From: Acidobacteriota bacterium | Lineage (GTDB): Bacteria > Acidobacteriota > Terriglobia > Acidiferrales > UBA7541 | Assembly (NCBI GenBank): GCA_003224175.1 | Contig: QHYQ01000235.1 | Coordinates: 1 to 50,949, forward strand | Length of the DNA: 50,949 bases | Reading direction: 5' to 3' | Shown: positions 17,275 through 25,619 of the stretch, piece after piece | Numbering within the stretch: position 1 is the first letter of the stretch | Layout of the letters: each line of letters begins with the position of its first letter | Position numbers and translations under genes: made by a program | The notes under the pieces: model-generated | What the model was told of the DNA's origin: nothing | The model's database searches: none | Seen by the model: the letters and a program-made list of their open reading frames with translations, nothing else

Positions 17275-18105
17275 ATGTTCGCCGCAATTATCTCCAATCC
17301 ATTCTCGCACCTCAGCGTGCGCGCGGCGCTGGATATCCTCATCATTGCCATGTTGATTTATTACCTCTTGAAGCTGCTGCGCGGAACGCGCGCCATGCAG
17401 ATGCTGATTGCCATCTTGCTCCTGGTTATCTTGTATGAAGGCGCCCGCAGAGCGCAATTCGAAATGGTGGAATGGCTTTTGGACACCTTGCTGCCTTATG
17501 TGGCGATCGCGCTTATCGTGCTTTTTCAACCGGAAATCCGCCGCGCCCTCGACCGCTTCGGGCGGAATCTTTCATTGGCCCGATTCTCTTCGAACAGCCC
17601 CAACTCCTCTTTCGATGACGTGGTGCTGGCGGCGGGTTACTTTGCCCAGAATCGCATCGGCGCCCTGATCGCCTTCGAGCGCGACGTCGGCCTGCGGACC
17701 TATATCGAGAGCGGCATCCCGTTGGATGCCAATCTGAGCTACGACTTGCTGCTCGCCATATTCCGCCCCGGCTCCCCGCTGCACGACGGCGCCGTGATCG
17801 TACAGGGCGCCCGCATGGCTGCCGCTGCATGTTTCTTGCCCCTCACCCTCAACCCCTTGACCTCCAATCAGCTTGGTACCCGTCATCGCGCAGCCATCGG
17901 CGTCACCGAAGAAAGCGATGCGGTGGCCGTAGTCGTCTCTGAGCAAACCGGCGCCATTTCGCTGGCGGTTGGTGGCACGATCGAGCTTGGGTTAAACGTG
18001 GAGCAGCTAACCGACAGGCTTGCCAATCTCTTCCGGCGGTTCCGCACAACCTTGGTCTTGCCGACGCCTGTTCCGGGCACGCGCGTGACGGGGAAGGCCG
18101 ACTGA
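17275..18105 (+). CDS. cdaA: Diadenylate cyclase CdaA
   Basis: CdaA makes cyclic di-AMP from two ATP. Three N-terminal membrane helices (about residues 12-75, including LDILIIAMLIYYLLKLLRG) precede the DAC domain, which has the two active-site motifs DGAVIVQGARM and GTRHRAAIGVTEESDAVAVV. I chose ATG 17275 because the protein then begins just before the first helix; an upstream in-frame start at 17197 adds 26 residues without similarity. The stop overlaps the ATG of the YbbR-like gene. The order cdaA-cdaR-glmM is the classic cyclic-di-AMP cluster. Confidence 0.95.
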   Translation: MFAAIISNPFSHLSVRAALDILIIAMLIYYLLKLLRGTRAMQMLIAILLLVILYEGARRAQFEMVEWLLDTLLPYVAIALIVLFQPEIRRALDRFGRNLSLARFSSNSPNSSFDDVVLAAGYFAQNRIGALIAFERDVGLRTYIESGIPLDANLSYDLLLAIFRPGSPLHDGAVIVQGARMAAAACFLPLTLNPLTSNQLGTRHRAAIGVTEESDAVAVVVSEQTGAISLAVGGTIELGLNVEQLTDRLANLFRRFRTTLVLPTPVPGTRVTGKAD

Positions 18106-18512
18106 TGCGCCTGCTCCGCCGACTCTTCCTGCACAATCTGCGCCTAAAGCTCATTGCTTTGGGCATCTCGTTCTTCCTATGGGTCACCTATACAGCCGAA
18201 CCTTTCGAGCAGGTTGCCTATAACGTCTCTGTGGCTTATCTGAACGTGCCCGATGGACTGGCTGTAGGCGGGGCACCTCCAAATGCGGTGCGGGTCGTGC
18301 TCCGGGGGCGGTCGGGGCTGCTCCGTCGCCTTACGCCCGCCGACTTGACCCTTGACGTAGACCTCGCTACCGCTCCCTCGGGTGACGTCCCCATTCGCCT
18401 TTCTCCGACGATGGTTGGCGTCCCTTACGGAACCGAGGTTGTACGCCTAGCCCCCGCTGAGTTCCACGTCTCCCTTGTTCCCACAAAGATACCCACGGGG
18501 GCATCCGAATAA
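18105..18512 (+). CDS. cdaR: YbbR-domain protein (CdaR-like regulator of CdaA)
   Basis: This 135-residue protein has an N-terminal membrane anchor (LKLIALGISFFLWVTYTAEP) and one extracytoplasmic YbbR-type domain (VAYNVSVAYLNVPDGL, VRVVLRGRSGLLRRL, LDVDLATAPSGDVPIRL). CdaR-type proteins bind CdaA in the membrane and tune cyclic-di-AMP synthesis. Most relatives have two to four YbbR repeats; this one has a single repeat, so it is short. The start overlaps the cdaA stop by one base (TGATG), implying coupling. Confidence 0.85.
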   Translation: MRLLRRLFLHNLRLKLIALGISFFLWVTYTAEPFEQVAYNVSVAYLNVPDGLAVGGAPPNAVRVVLRGRSGLLRRLTPADLTLDVDLATAPSGDVPIRLSPTMVGVPYGTEVVRLAPAEFHVSLVPTKIPTGASE

Positions 18513-18576
18513 TCCAATCATCGTGCTAGGATGGCTCGCGTCTCGTGAAACCCAAGCGCGGGCCGAATTTTTCGAA

Positions 18577-19920
18577 ATGTCCAAAGAACTCTTCGGAACC
18601 GATGGCATCCGGGGCATACCCGGCGAATATCCCTTGGACGACCAAACCCTTTACTGGGTCGGCCGCAGCATCGGAGGCTATCTTCGCTTAGGGAATAATC
18701 ATCCCCGAGTACTCATCGGCACCGACACTCGGGAATCTGGCGCACATATCGCCTCCGAAATTGCCGCTGGGCTCGCCGAGGAAGGCATTCGCAACTCATT
18801 CGCAGGAGTGATCACGACGCCAGGCGTAGCGTGCCTGGTACGCAAGGAAGGATTTGCGGCCGGTGTGGTGATTTCAGCTTCGCATAACCCGTACCATGAC
18901 AACGGCATAAAGCTTTTCGCCGGGTCGGGGATGAAGTTCGCCGATGGCATTGAGGAACAGATTGAGACTGAAATCCTGCGCCATCGCAATGGCCAGCCAC
19001 CCGTGCCGACGGCGCGGCTGACAGCAGACATGCGACTGGATGAGGATTATCTCGAATTCCTGCGTGGCTGCATGATTCCTGGGGCAAACCTTTCCAGCCT
19101 TAAGCTCGTGCTCGATTGCGCCAATGGGGCAGCGAGTTCGCTTGCTCCTGCCCTATTCCGTTCGCTTGGGGCGAAAGTGATCGCAATTCACGATACGCCC
19201 GACGGACGCAATATCAATGCAGACTGCGGGTCGCTGTATCCACAGGATCTGCAGAAAAAGGTTCCGCGCGTGGGTGCCGGCCTGGGTGTGGCTTTTGACG
19301 GCGATGCTGACCGCGCCATGTTTGTCACGGCGTCGGGGCGCGTTGTGGATGGTGATGGCGTGCTACTTACGGCAGCCCGCTACCTGCGCTCTGTGGGCAA
19401 GCTAAGAGGTACGGCAGTCGTGGGGACTGCGATGACGAATCTGGGCCTCGAGAAGGCGTTGGCGGTTGAGGGTCTCACGCTCGTGCGCGTGCCAGTTGGT
19501 GACCGCTATGTGCTTGAGGAGATGCTGCGCAGCGGTGCGAATCTCGGTGGCGAGCAATCCGGGCACGTGATATTCCTCGATGACGCGACCACGGGAGATG
19601 GCCTGCTTACCGCTCTCAAGATCGCCTGTCTCGTAGCGCTGCTGGGGCCTTTGGATAAGCTGGTGAAGGATCTTAAGGCGTATCCTCAAACCATTCTGAA
19701 CGTGAAGGTTCGGGCGAAGCCACCGCTCGAATCCCTTCCGGAAGTCTCACGAGCGATTGATGACGCCACGCGGGCCCTAGGCGCATCGGGCCGGGTGGTG
19801 CTGCGTTATTCGGGCACCGAGCCGAAAGCCCGGGTGATGGTCGAAGCCGAGCACGCGGAGGATGTACAACGGTGGGCGGAGCGACTTGCGAGCGCGGTCA
19901 GATCTGCCGTAGGTGCGTGA
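18577..19920 (+). CDS. glmM: Phosphoglucosamine mutase
   Basis: GlmM converts glucosamine-6-phosphate to glucosamine-1-phosphate for peptidoglycan and lipopolysaccharide precursors. The protein starts MSKELFGTDGIRGIPGEYPL. It has the catalytic phosphoserine loop GVVISASHNPYHDNGIKLF, the metal loop AFDGDADRAMF, the sugar loop GGEQSGHVIF and the phosphate-binding RYSGTEPKARVMVE. ATG 18577 is chosen because upstream residues in frame are not family-like. It closes the cdaA-cdaR-glmM operon; in Firmicutes GlmM binds CdaA and lowers its activity, and the gene order suggests the same link here. Confidence 0.96.
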   Translation: MSKELFGTDGIRGIPGEYPLDDQTLYWVGRSIGGYLRLGNNHPRVLIGTDTRESGAHIASEIAAGLAEEGIRNSFAGVITTPGVACLVRKEGFAAGVVISASHNPYHDNGIKLFAGSGMKFADGIEEQIETEILRHRNGQPPVPTARLTADMRLDEDYLEFLRGCMIPGANLSSLKLVLDCANGAASSLAPALFRSLGAKVIAIHDTPDGRNINADCGSLYPQDLQKKVPRVGAGLGVAFDGDADRAMFVTASGRVVDGDGVLLTAARYLRSVGKLRGTAVVGTAMTNLGLEKALAVEGLTLVRVPVGDRYVLEEMLRSGANLGGEQSGHVIFLDDATTGDGLLTALKIACLVALLGPLDKLVKDLKAYPQTILNVKVRAKPPLESLPEVSRAIDDATRALGASGRVVLRYSGTEPKARVMVEAEHAEDVQRWAERLASAVRSAVGA

Positions 19921-20058
19921 CAAACCGTACTCCCTGCCTACCAAAGGCCGTATTGTTGCGGATTAAGGCCTGTGAAAAACCATATAAAGAAGGTGTTTTG
20001 CGCTGTCACAGCCGCCGAATGGTTCACCATAACCCATTGATATAAATATAGTTATAGT

Positions 20059-20077
20059 TGTTTACAAATTGTAAACA
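20059..20077. promoter_or_regulatory. Perfect palindrome, probable operator
   Basis: TGTTTACAAATTGTAAACA is a perfect inverted repeat with 9-base arms around one central A. It lies in an AT-rich stretch (20037-20080) that also looks promoter-like. The TACA/TGTA half-sites resemble operators of BlaI/MecI/CopY-type repressors, but the spacing differs, so the regulator is unknown. Confidence 0.6.
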
Positions 20078-20084
20078 GCCGCTG

Positions 20085-20220
20085 GCATGGAGCGTGCACT
20101 TATCTACAACACTGTTTCCCGGGGGAAATGCTTCCCGCACGGAGAGCGGGAATGGCGGGTGAGGTCTTGCTGTAGTTTGGGGTGGAACCTAAGGGGCCCG
20201 GCGCGGGCCCCTTTTTATTT
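20085..20220 (+). ncRNA. Candidate structured small RNA, unknown class
   Basis: Between glmM and nrdJ the plus strand holds a run of strong stem-loops. Stem 1 is TTTCCC (20115-20120) paired with GGGAAA (20123-20128). Stem 2 is TTCCCGC (20132-20138) paired with GCGGGAA (20146-20152) around the loop ACGGAGA. A weak outer pairing is AGGT (20162-20165) with ACCT (20187-20190). A rho-independent terminator ends it. The AT-rich palindromic region lies just upstream. It lacks the signatures of SRP RNA, 6S, tmRNA and RNase P RNA. It could instead be a long glmM 3' untranslated region. Boundaries are approximate. Confidence 0.45.
20191..20220 (+). terminator. Rho-independent terminator
   Basis: GGGGCCCG (20193-20200) pairs perfectly with CGGGCCCC (20204-20211) around a GCG loop, extended by two A-T pairs and followed by TTTTTATTTT. 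It faces the plus strand, ending the glmM transcript or the candidate RNA above. The A-rich 5' side could also give weak termination of nrdJ. Confidence 0.85.
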
Positions 20221-20301
20221 TCTTGAGTCACTCGCCTGCCGGATTGCAATCAAGCTTGGGTCTCCGCCTGAAGACAGAAACTCGGAACTGTTCGAAACTC
20301 T

Positions 20302-23079
20302 TTAGCTGCAGCCGGAAGTACTGCCGCAGTTTTCGCACTTATAGCAACCACCGTTTGGCGTCATGAGCATCCCGCATTCGGCGCAGGTCGGTGCCCCATC
20401 AAATGAAACCTGAGCGGACTCCGCGGGCGCTGACGCTTTGAGAGCAGGCACGCTAGTAGTTGCCGCCGTGATGCCGGCAGGTGCTACAGCCTCGCCGCTC
20501 GGCGTCAGATACTCGGCAGAAATAAACTTCCCTCCGAGCCATCGCCCGATATAATCCAGCACCGATTTAGCGTAGGGAATCTCCTTATGTCCTGTGTAAC
20601 CAGACGGCTCGAAGCGCGTGTTGATGAATTTATCGACCAGCGCTTTGAGCGGCACGCCATACTGCAGGCCAATTGAGACCGACAGCGCAAATCCGTCCAT
20701 GAAGCCGGAGAGCGTTGACCCTTCCTTGGACATCTTGATGAATATCTCGCCAGGCGTCCCATCTTCGTACATGCCGACGGTGATGTAACCCTCATGGCCC
20801 CCGACGGTGAACTTATGAGTGATGGACTGACGCTCACTGGGCAATTTGTGCCGTTTGGGCACTTGGAGGAAGAGTTCCTGCTGTTGAGCGACGGGAGACT
20901 CCTCAGCGGTTCTTGCCGCGGCAGGCTCCTTCTTGGCGCCGGCAGCAGAAAGGGGCTGCGTGCGTTTCGAATTATCCCGGTAGATGGCTACGGCTTTCAG
21001 GCCCAGCTTCCAGGACTCGACATAGGCCTGTACGACGTCCTCGACCGTGGATTCCTCAGGCATATTGATGGTCTTGCTGATCGCTCCGGAGAGGAAGGGC
21101 TGCACAGCGGCCATCATTTTCAGGTGACCGCGCCAGGCAATCGAGCGCCCGCCGCTAGCCGGGGCCAGCGAGCAATCAAATACGGGCTGGTGCTCAAGCT
21201 TTAGGCCGGGCGCGCCTTCGATCGTCCCCTCGAGATCAATATGAGAGACGATCTGTGAAGTCTGTTCGGGCGAATACCCAAGGCGCATCAGTGCCTGCGG
21301 AACGGTGTTGTTAACGATCTTGATCAGGCCGCCGCCGACCAGCTTCTTGTATTTCACCAAGGCCAGATCCGGTTCAATACCGGTCGTATCGCAATCCATC
21401 ATGAAGCCGATGGTGCCGGTGGGTGCGAGGACAGTGACTTGCGAATTTTTGTACCCGTATCGCTCTCCAAATGTGAGGGCGTCGTCCCAGGCCTGACGAG
21501 CTCCGGCCAGCAGAGGGGACTGAACGTTTTCGGACTTAATGGGCCTCAGAGAATCGCGATGCATTCGAATGACGTCCAGCATGGGCTCGCGGTTGAGCGC
21601 AAATCCGGGGAACGGGCCCAGCCGTTCGGCGATGCGGGCAGACTGCGCATACGCTTCGCCGCACATTAAGGCCGTGATCGCGCCGGCCATGTCCCGGCCG
21701 CCCTCGGAATCGTAAGGCAGGGCCAAGGACATCAGCAGCGCACCCAGATTGGCATAGCCCAGGCCGAGCGGGCGGAAATTATGCGAATTCTCGGCGATCC
21801 TGGGCGTCGGGTAGCTGGCATTGTCGACCAAAATCTCCTGCGCCGTAATGGTGATGTCGACGGCGTGGCGGAAACCCTCTACATCAAAGGTCCCGTTCGG
21901 CCCGAGAAATTTCATCAAATTCAGCGAAGCCAGGTTACAAGCCGTATCGTCGAGGAACATGTACTCGGAGCACGGATTCGAAGCATTAATGCGCGCGGTA
22001 GCCTTGCAGGTGTGCCAGCGGTTTACCGTGGAGTCGTACTGCATCCCGGGATCGCCGCAATGCCAGGCCGATTCGGAAATCTTCTTCAGCAGATCGCGAG
22101 CGCGAAGCTTCTCGGCGGGCGAGCCATCGGTGACGTTACGGGTCCACCAATCGCGATCCGCTTCAACCGCTTGCATGAATTCGTCAGTTACACGCACGGA
22201 ATGATTGGCATTCTGAAAGAAAACGGAGCTGTAAGCTTCGCCGTCGATCGAGCTGTCATAGCCCTGCTCGATGAGCACGTGCGCCTTGCGCTCCTCGCGC
22301 ATCTTGCTATTCACGAACTCCATGATGTCGGGATGGTCGGCGTTCAGGATGACCATCTTGGCCGCGCGACGCGTCTTCCCCCCGCTCTTGATCACGCCGG
22401 CAAAGGCGTCAAAGCCCTTCATGAAACTCACCGGCCCCGAGGCTATGCCGCCGCCGGAAAGGGTTTCATGGCTTCCGCGTAGCGCGGAGAAATTCGTGCC
22501 CGTGCCCGAACCCCATTTGAAAAGCATGCCTTCGGTCTTCACTAGATCCATGATCGATTTCATGTCGTCTTGCACGGAGTTGATGAAGCAGGCCGAGCAC
22601 TGAGGTTTCGCCTGTATACCTACGTTGAACCATACCGGCGAATTGAAGCTCATTTTCTGCTGCACGAGCAGGTGGGTAAGGTCATCGGAGAAGGCATCGC
22701 GGGCTGCCGGCGAGGCGAAATATCGGCCGATCTCGCCCCAATCGACAATCGTGTCCACAACACGGCCGATCAACTGGCGCACGGAGCTCTCGCGCTCCGG
22801 CTTGTCCAGCTTCCCGTGGAAATACTTCGAAGCCACGATATTGGTCGCCGTCTGCGACCAGGACTTGGGCACTTCCACGTTTTCCTGGCGGAAGATAACC
22901 TGCCCCTTTTCATTGCCAATCTGGGCCACGCGCCTCTCCCATTCCACAGCATCAAAGGGAGAAACGCGTCCGTCGCTAAAATAACGCTTAAAGTCCAGAC
23001 CAACTTTCGGACGGGCTTCGGATGTGGTCGCAGTGAACGCCGGTTTGTCGTTTTGGAGCGCCATCTTGGGTTCCGCCAT
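20302..23079 (-). CDS. nrdJ: Vitamin B12-dependent (class II) ribonucleotide reductase
   Basis: NrdJ reduces ribonucleotides to deoxyribonucleotides with adenosylcobalamin as radical source, so it works with or without oxygen. The 925-residue product shows SFNSPVWFNVGIQAKPQCSA, NPCSEYMFLDDTACNLASLN with its catalytic-site residues, LAPTGTIGFMMDCDTTGIEP, and a C-terminal domain ending in a zinc-ribbon tail (CAECGMLMTPNGGC, then CENCGSTSGC) that re-reduces the active site. Length and layout match the long actinobacterial/acidobacterial type. The ATG 23079 has a GCGGAGG site. No NrdR box or cobalamin riboswitch was recognised upstream. Confidence 0.96.
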   Translation of the reverse strand: MAEPKMALQNDKPAFTATTSEARPKVGLDFKRYFSDGRVSPFDAVEWERRVAQIGNEKGQVIFRQENVEVPKSWSQTATNIVASKYFHGKLDKPERESSVRQLIGRVVDTIVDWGEIGRYFASPAARDAFSDDLTHLLVQQKMSFNSPVWFNVGIQAKPQCSACFINSVQDDMKSIMDLVKTEGMLFKWGSGTGTNFSALRGSHETLSGGGIASGPVSFMKGFDAFAGVIKSGGKTRRAAKMVILNADHPDIMEFVNSKMREERKAHVLIEQGYDSSIDGEAYSSVFFQNANHSVRVTDEFMQAVEADRDWWTRNVTDGSPAEKLRARDLLKKISESAWHCGDPGMQYDSTVNRWHTCKATARINASNPCSEYMFLDDTACNLASLNLMKFLGPNGTFDVEGFRHAVDITITAQEILVDNASYPTPRIAENSHNFRPLGLGYANLGALLMSLALPYDSEGGRDMAGAITALMCGEAYAQSARIAERLGPFPGFALNREPMLDVIRMHRDSLRPIKSENVQSPLLAGARQAWDDALTFGERYGYKNSQVTVLAPTGTIGFMMDCDTTGIEPDLALVKYKKLVGGGLIKIVNNTVPQALMRLGYSPEQTSQIVSHIDLEGTIEGAPGLKLEHQPVFDCSLAPASGGRSIAWRGHLKMMAAVQPFLSGAISKTINMPEESTVEDVVQAYVESWKLGLKAVAIYRDNSKRTQPLSAAGAKKEPAAARTAEESPVAQQQELFLQVPKRHKLPSERQSITHKFTVGGHEGYITVGMYEDGTPGEIFIKMSKEGSTLSGFMDGFALSVSIGLQYGVPLKALVDKFINTRFEPSGYTGHKEIPYAKSVLDYIGRWLGGKFISAEYLTPSGEAVAPAGITAATTSVPALKASAPAESAQVSFDGAPTCAECGMLMTPNGGCYKCENCGSTSGCS

Positions 23080-23097
23080 CTTGCCTCCGCGCAGGTT

Positions 23098-23121
23098 GGG
23101 TTCCCGCGGGATGGGGAACCC
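23098..23121 (-). promoter_or_regulatory. Stem-loop in the nrdJ leader
   Basis: GGGTTCCC (23098-23105) and GGGAACCC (23114-23121) form a perfect 8-bp stem with an 8-base loop, 18 bases before the nrdJ start codon and just ahead of its ribosome-binding site. A TAAAAT -10-like box lies directly upstream (about 23126-23131), so the hairpin would be at the very 5' end of the transcript. It could stabilise the mRNA or control initiation. Confidence 0.5.
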
Positions 23122-23233
23122 TTATATTTTACCAAGCGGACGAGCCAGCCGCCTGGACGCAGCCTCCGCTTCTCCGGCGGGAACCGCGTGATTCAAGAGA
23201 GCGCGTATACGGGTTTTGAGACGCCAAAAAGCG

Positions 23234-23262
23234 AAAAAGGCCACCCTTATTGAGGGGGTGGC
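23234..23262 (-). terminator. Rho-independent terminator after the small ORF
   Basis: On the complement, GCCACCC (23256-23262) pairs with GGGTGGC (23240-23246) around a 9-base loop and is followed by CTTTTT. It ends a minus-strand transcript coming from the promoter at 23429-23457 and separates it from nrdJ. Confidence 0.8.
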
Positions 23263-23271
23263 TATCGCCTG

Positions 23272-23406
23272 CTAAGCCGCTACTTGGGGCGCAACCCCTG
23301 CCGCGCTAACGTTGCGGCTTGTAGTCTGGATGTCTCGGTGAACCCGGGCTGGCGCTTGGCTGTTCACAAAATACCGGAGCCGCAAGGGATCCGGCAGTAC
23401 AGCCAT
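23272..23406 (-). CDS. Candidate 44-residue small protein with its own promoter and terminator
   Basis: An ATG at 23406 with a GGGAGA ribosome-binding sequence opens 44 codons (MAVLPDPLRLRYFVNSQAPA, then RVHRDIQTTSRNVSAAGVAP, ending QVAA). The stop falls nine bases before a strong terminator, and a good sigma70-type promoter lies 23 bases upstream of the ATG. The peptide is mildly basic with no membrane segment or recognised domain. The unit may instead make a small RNA of about 185 bases. It lies directly upstream of nrdJ on the same strand, so it could also be a leader that controls nrdJ. Confidence 0.45.
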   Translation of the reverse strand: MAVLPDPLRLRYFVNSQAPARVHRDIQTTSRNVSAAGVAPQVAA

Positions 23407-23428
23407 GGTCTCCCGAATCTGAATTCGC

Positions 23429-23457
23429 ACGATAGCGACGCGCCAAAAGCTTGTCAA
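23429..23457 (-). promoter_or_regulatory. Sigma70-type promoter of the small transcript
   Basis: On the complement a perfect TTGACA (23452-23457) and TATCGT (23429-23434) are separated by 17 bases. The predicted start of transcription is near 23422, about 16 bases before the small ORF. Confidence 0.65.
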
Positions 23458-23841
23458 GGAAAAACAGCGCGAATTGCACAAAGTGTTGAGGGAATTTTGT
23501 TCAAAGCATCCACCTATTGTGGTGCGTTTTCAGGGTGCCCACATAGTTGGAGGGTCTCAAATCAAGGCAGCGGTGCATTTTCCGGCTGTGCAGAGACGAA
23601 GTACCACAAGTTTGAACAGTCGTCCGAAGGGCTAAGCGGTTCCCCCGGCGTCCCGTTTAGCTCTCGTATCATCTCAACTTTAGGGAAGAAGCCTCCAACC
23701 GCCAGGAGGCCCAGTTTGGCGTGTTTGGACTTCGGCACAGTCCAGGCTCGGGTAAGTATCGGTCCTAGGGGCTTAATGACATAATAAGGCGATCCGCCGC
23801 GTGCAGGGCCCAGCCAGCCGCCGGGACGCTACCCGGCGAGG
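23458..23841. other. Intergenic region without a recognisable gene
   Basis: No gene or RNA was recognised. One GC-rich inverted repeat (GCCTCC and GGAGGC near 23693-23712) lacks a T-run and is not called. Confidence 0.4.
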
Positions 23842-24783
23842 ATGGGGATGCGAGAGCGCACACAGGTTGGCTTCAGCTTGCTGGCCATTCTGGCCGCCGG
23901 GATGACTCTTTCGGCTGCCTGGCCCACCGCCTTGCCTATAGTAGGCGAGGCGGACCACGACGAAGGAAAGCATTCCGAAACCCCACTCACGGCGCAACAG
24001 ATCCGCGACCTGGTCGATCGCGCCATCGAGAATCAACGTCGTAACGATCTTATGCTCGATCAGTACGCGCGCACGGAGCACTCGTTGTTCCACGGAAGTG
24101 GCAAAGAGCCCAAGAGAGATGTCGTTTCCAGAGTGATTCCGGCCGGCGAGGGAATCATTCGCGTAGAACTCGAGCGCGACGGCAAAACGAGCGACGCCGC
24201 CTACCTTGAAGAGCAATGGCACGGGGTTGCACAAGCTCTTTTTGCCGAGGCGCACGGGCGAAATCCCCACGTCGCCAATTTCTTCGAAACTGGACGGCGC
24301 AGGCACGAGCGGGCCGATATGGTCACTGCGATTGGGAAGGCATTTATTTTCCGGTGGGCGGGACGCGCCTCGATTAATGGCCGCAGGGTGGTAAAGCTGA
24401 ATTTCACGCCCGATCCGGCTTATCGGTCATCAACACGATTCGCCGCGATCTACGCGCACAGTAGCGGCGCGGCGTGGGTGGACGAATCCAGCGCCCAACT
24501 GATCCGAGCCGAGGCGGAGTTGACCGACGATGTCTCCTGGGGCGCGGGAATTATAGCCAAGGTCTATCGGGGCGGAAAATTCACCTTCGAGCAACGCGAG
24601 GTCGAACCCGGCGTCTGGATGCCGACACAGTATTCCTATGATTTCGACGGGCGAAAATTTCTTTTTAGCCTGGACGTGCACGAACGCATGGATTACACGG
24701 AGTACGTGCGCGTGGGCCCGCCGGAAGAAGCGATCGCTGTGATCCGCCGCGAACACCCCAGCATTTTCGCCAACCAGAATTAA
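23842..24783 (+). CDS. Exported protein of unknown function
   Basis: The 313-residue product has a signal peptide (TQVGFSLLAILAAGMTLSAA) and a mature part in which SRVIPAGEGIIRVELERDGK, FIFRWAGRASINGRRVVKLN, FAAIYAHSSGAAWVDESSAQ and FTFEQREVEPGVWMPTQYSY suggest a curved antiparallel beta-sheet. This is reminiscent of LolA/LolB-type outer-membrane lipoprotein sorting folds. That likeness is by pattern only; no catalytic residues are evident. Start ATG 23842 has a GGCGAGG site; ATG 23848 is an alternative. It is followed by a convergent small gene. Confidence 0.7.
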   Translation: MGMRERTQVGFSLLAILAAGMTLSAAWPTALPIVGEADHDEGKHSETPLTAQQIRDLVDRAIENQRRNDLMLDQYARTEHSLFHGSGKEPKRDVVSRVIPAGEGIIRVELERDGKTSDAAYLEEQWHGVAQALFAEAHGRNPHVANFFETGRRRHERADMVTAIGKAFIFRWAGRASINGRRVVKLNFTPDPAYRSSTRFAAIYAHSSGAAWVDESSAQLIRAEAELTDDVSWGAGIIAKVYRGGKFTFEQREVEPGVWMPTQYSYDFDGRKFLFSLDVHERMDYTEYVRVGPPEEAIAVIRREHPSIFANQN

Positions 24784-24797
24784 TAGCTCCAGAACGC

Positions 24798-25061
24798 TCA
24801 AGATACCGGGACAAGTGCGCCCGATTCAGACTCGAATTCGACTCGCATCAGCCAGTCGTAATGAAACCCTTCGGCTTCAAACCACGCCTGGAGCGTTTCT
24901 CGATCGGACGCTTCGAATTCGACGAGCATCTTCCCTTCCATCATATTCAGCTGTACGCGGTGCGCTTTGACGCCGGTAGCAGAAAATATGCGGTCGGTGA
25001 GTTGGGCGGCGCCCTGGCGCGTCAGGCAAGCGAGTGTGTGGAGTGAGAGATAGCGCGGCAT
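24798..25061 (-). CDS. Small conserved-looking protein, ferredoxin-like fold guess
   Basis: This 87-residue product (MPRYLSLHTLACLTRQGAAQ, HRVQLNMMEGKMLVEFEASD, AWFEAEGFHYDWLMRVEFES) alternates strands and helices like a single alpha/beta ferredoxin-type domain. It has a start similar to DUF4242 proteins. An AGGAGG ribosome-binding site lies six bases before ATG 25061, so it is probably expressed. It has no signal peptide. Function is unknown. Confidence 0.6.
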   Translation of the reverse strand: MPRYLSLHTLACLTRQGAAQLTDRIFSATGVKAHRVQLNMMEGKMLVEFEASDRETLQAWFEAEGFHYDWLMRVEFESESGALVPVS

Positions 25062-25253
25062 GGAGCCTCCTGGTTGAGGTGCGACCCGAGACCGGCCACA
25101 ATATCGAGACTAGGCGAAGGCTGCAACTGCGCCGGCTCGATCATCAGGAACACGGGTGGCCCTAAGAACAGTTGATCTTTTGGTCCCCACGCTGGTTCCC
25201 TCCGTGAGCAGCCGCGATAAGATGAATGAAGCAGGCAGCTTCGAGGTCCACGC

Positions 25254-25619
25254 ATGCGCAAGCCTTCTTTCACCGCGGGAGCTTTGGCTCTGTTGTTCGT
25301 TGCAGCATTTGCGTACGGCAAGATTGCCGAGGGCGTCCTGGATGGAGTTGTGCTCAACGGCAGGGGCGCTCCCGTGGCCTTTGCGCAGATCTTCTGGCAA
25401 GCAGCAGATGGCAAGGCCCCGCATGCGATTCGCACCAACGGGAAGGGACGCTTCCGGATCGCGGGGTTAAATCAGGGTCTGTATGATGTGCGGGCTCAAG
25501 CCTCCGGGATGACCTCGGAGTGGGAGCACAACGTGCTCGTGCGTTCCGGCAAGGTAGCCAGCGTGACACTGCACTTGACTCGTCCCAAATCGTCGGGTAG
25601 TTCCAGCGATAAGCATTGA
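25254..25619 (+). CDS. Exported carboxypeptidase-regulatory-like domain protein
   Basis: The 121-residue product has a signal peptide (FTAGALALLFVAAFAYGKIA) followed by one beta-sandwich of the CarboxypepD_reg type. Its typical features are GVVLNGRGAPVAFAQIFWQA, TNGKGRFRIAGLNQGLYDVR and a closing VRSGKVASVTLHL. Such domains are common in acidobacterial secreted and TonB-linked proteins. Here the domain stands alone without a receptor part. No operon partner is evident. Confidence 0.7.
   Translation: MRKPSFTAGALALLFVAAFAYGKIAEGVLDGVVLNGRGAPVAFAQIFWQAADGKAPHAIRTNGKGRFRIAGLNQGLYDVRAQASGMTSEWEHNVLVRSGKVASVTLHLTRPKSSGSSSDKH

Noticed and set aside
20085-20220. SRP RNA, RNase P RNA or tmRNA as identity of the structured RNA
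   Set aside because: The required conserved words (for example GGAAGCAGC of SRP RNA) are absent and the size does not fit RNase P RNA or tmRNA.
20087-20305. 72-codon frame across the glmM-nrdJ gap
   Set aside because: It runs through the terminator hairpin and into the nrdJ stop, so it is very unlikely to be translated.
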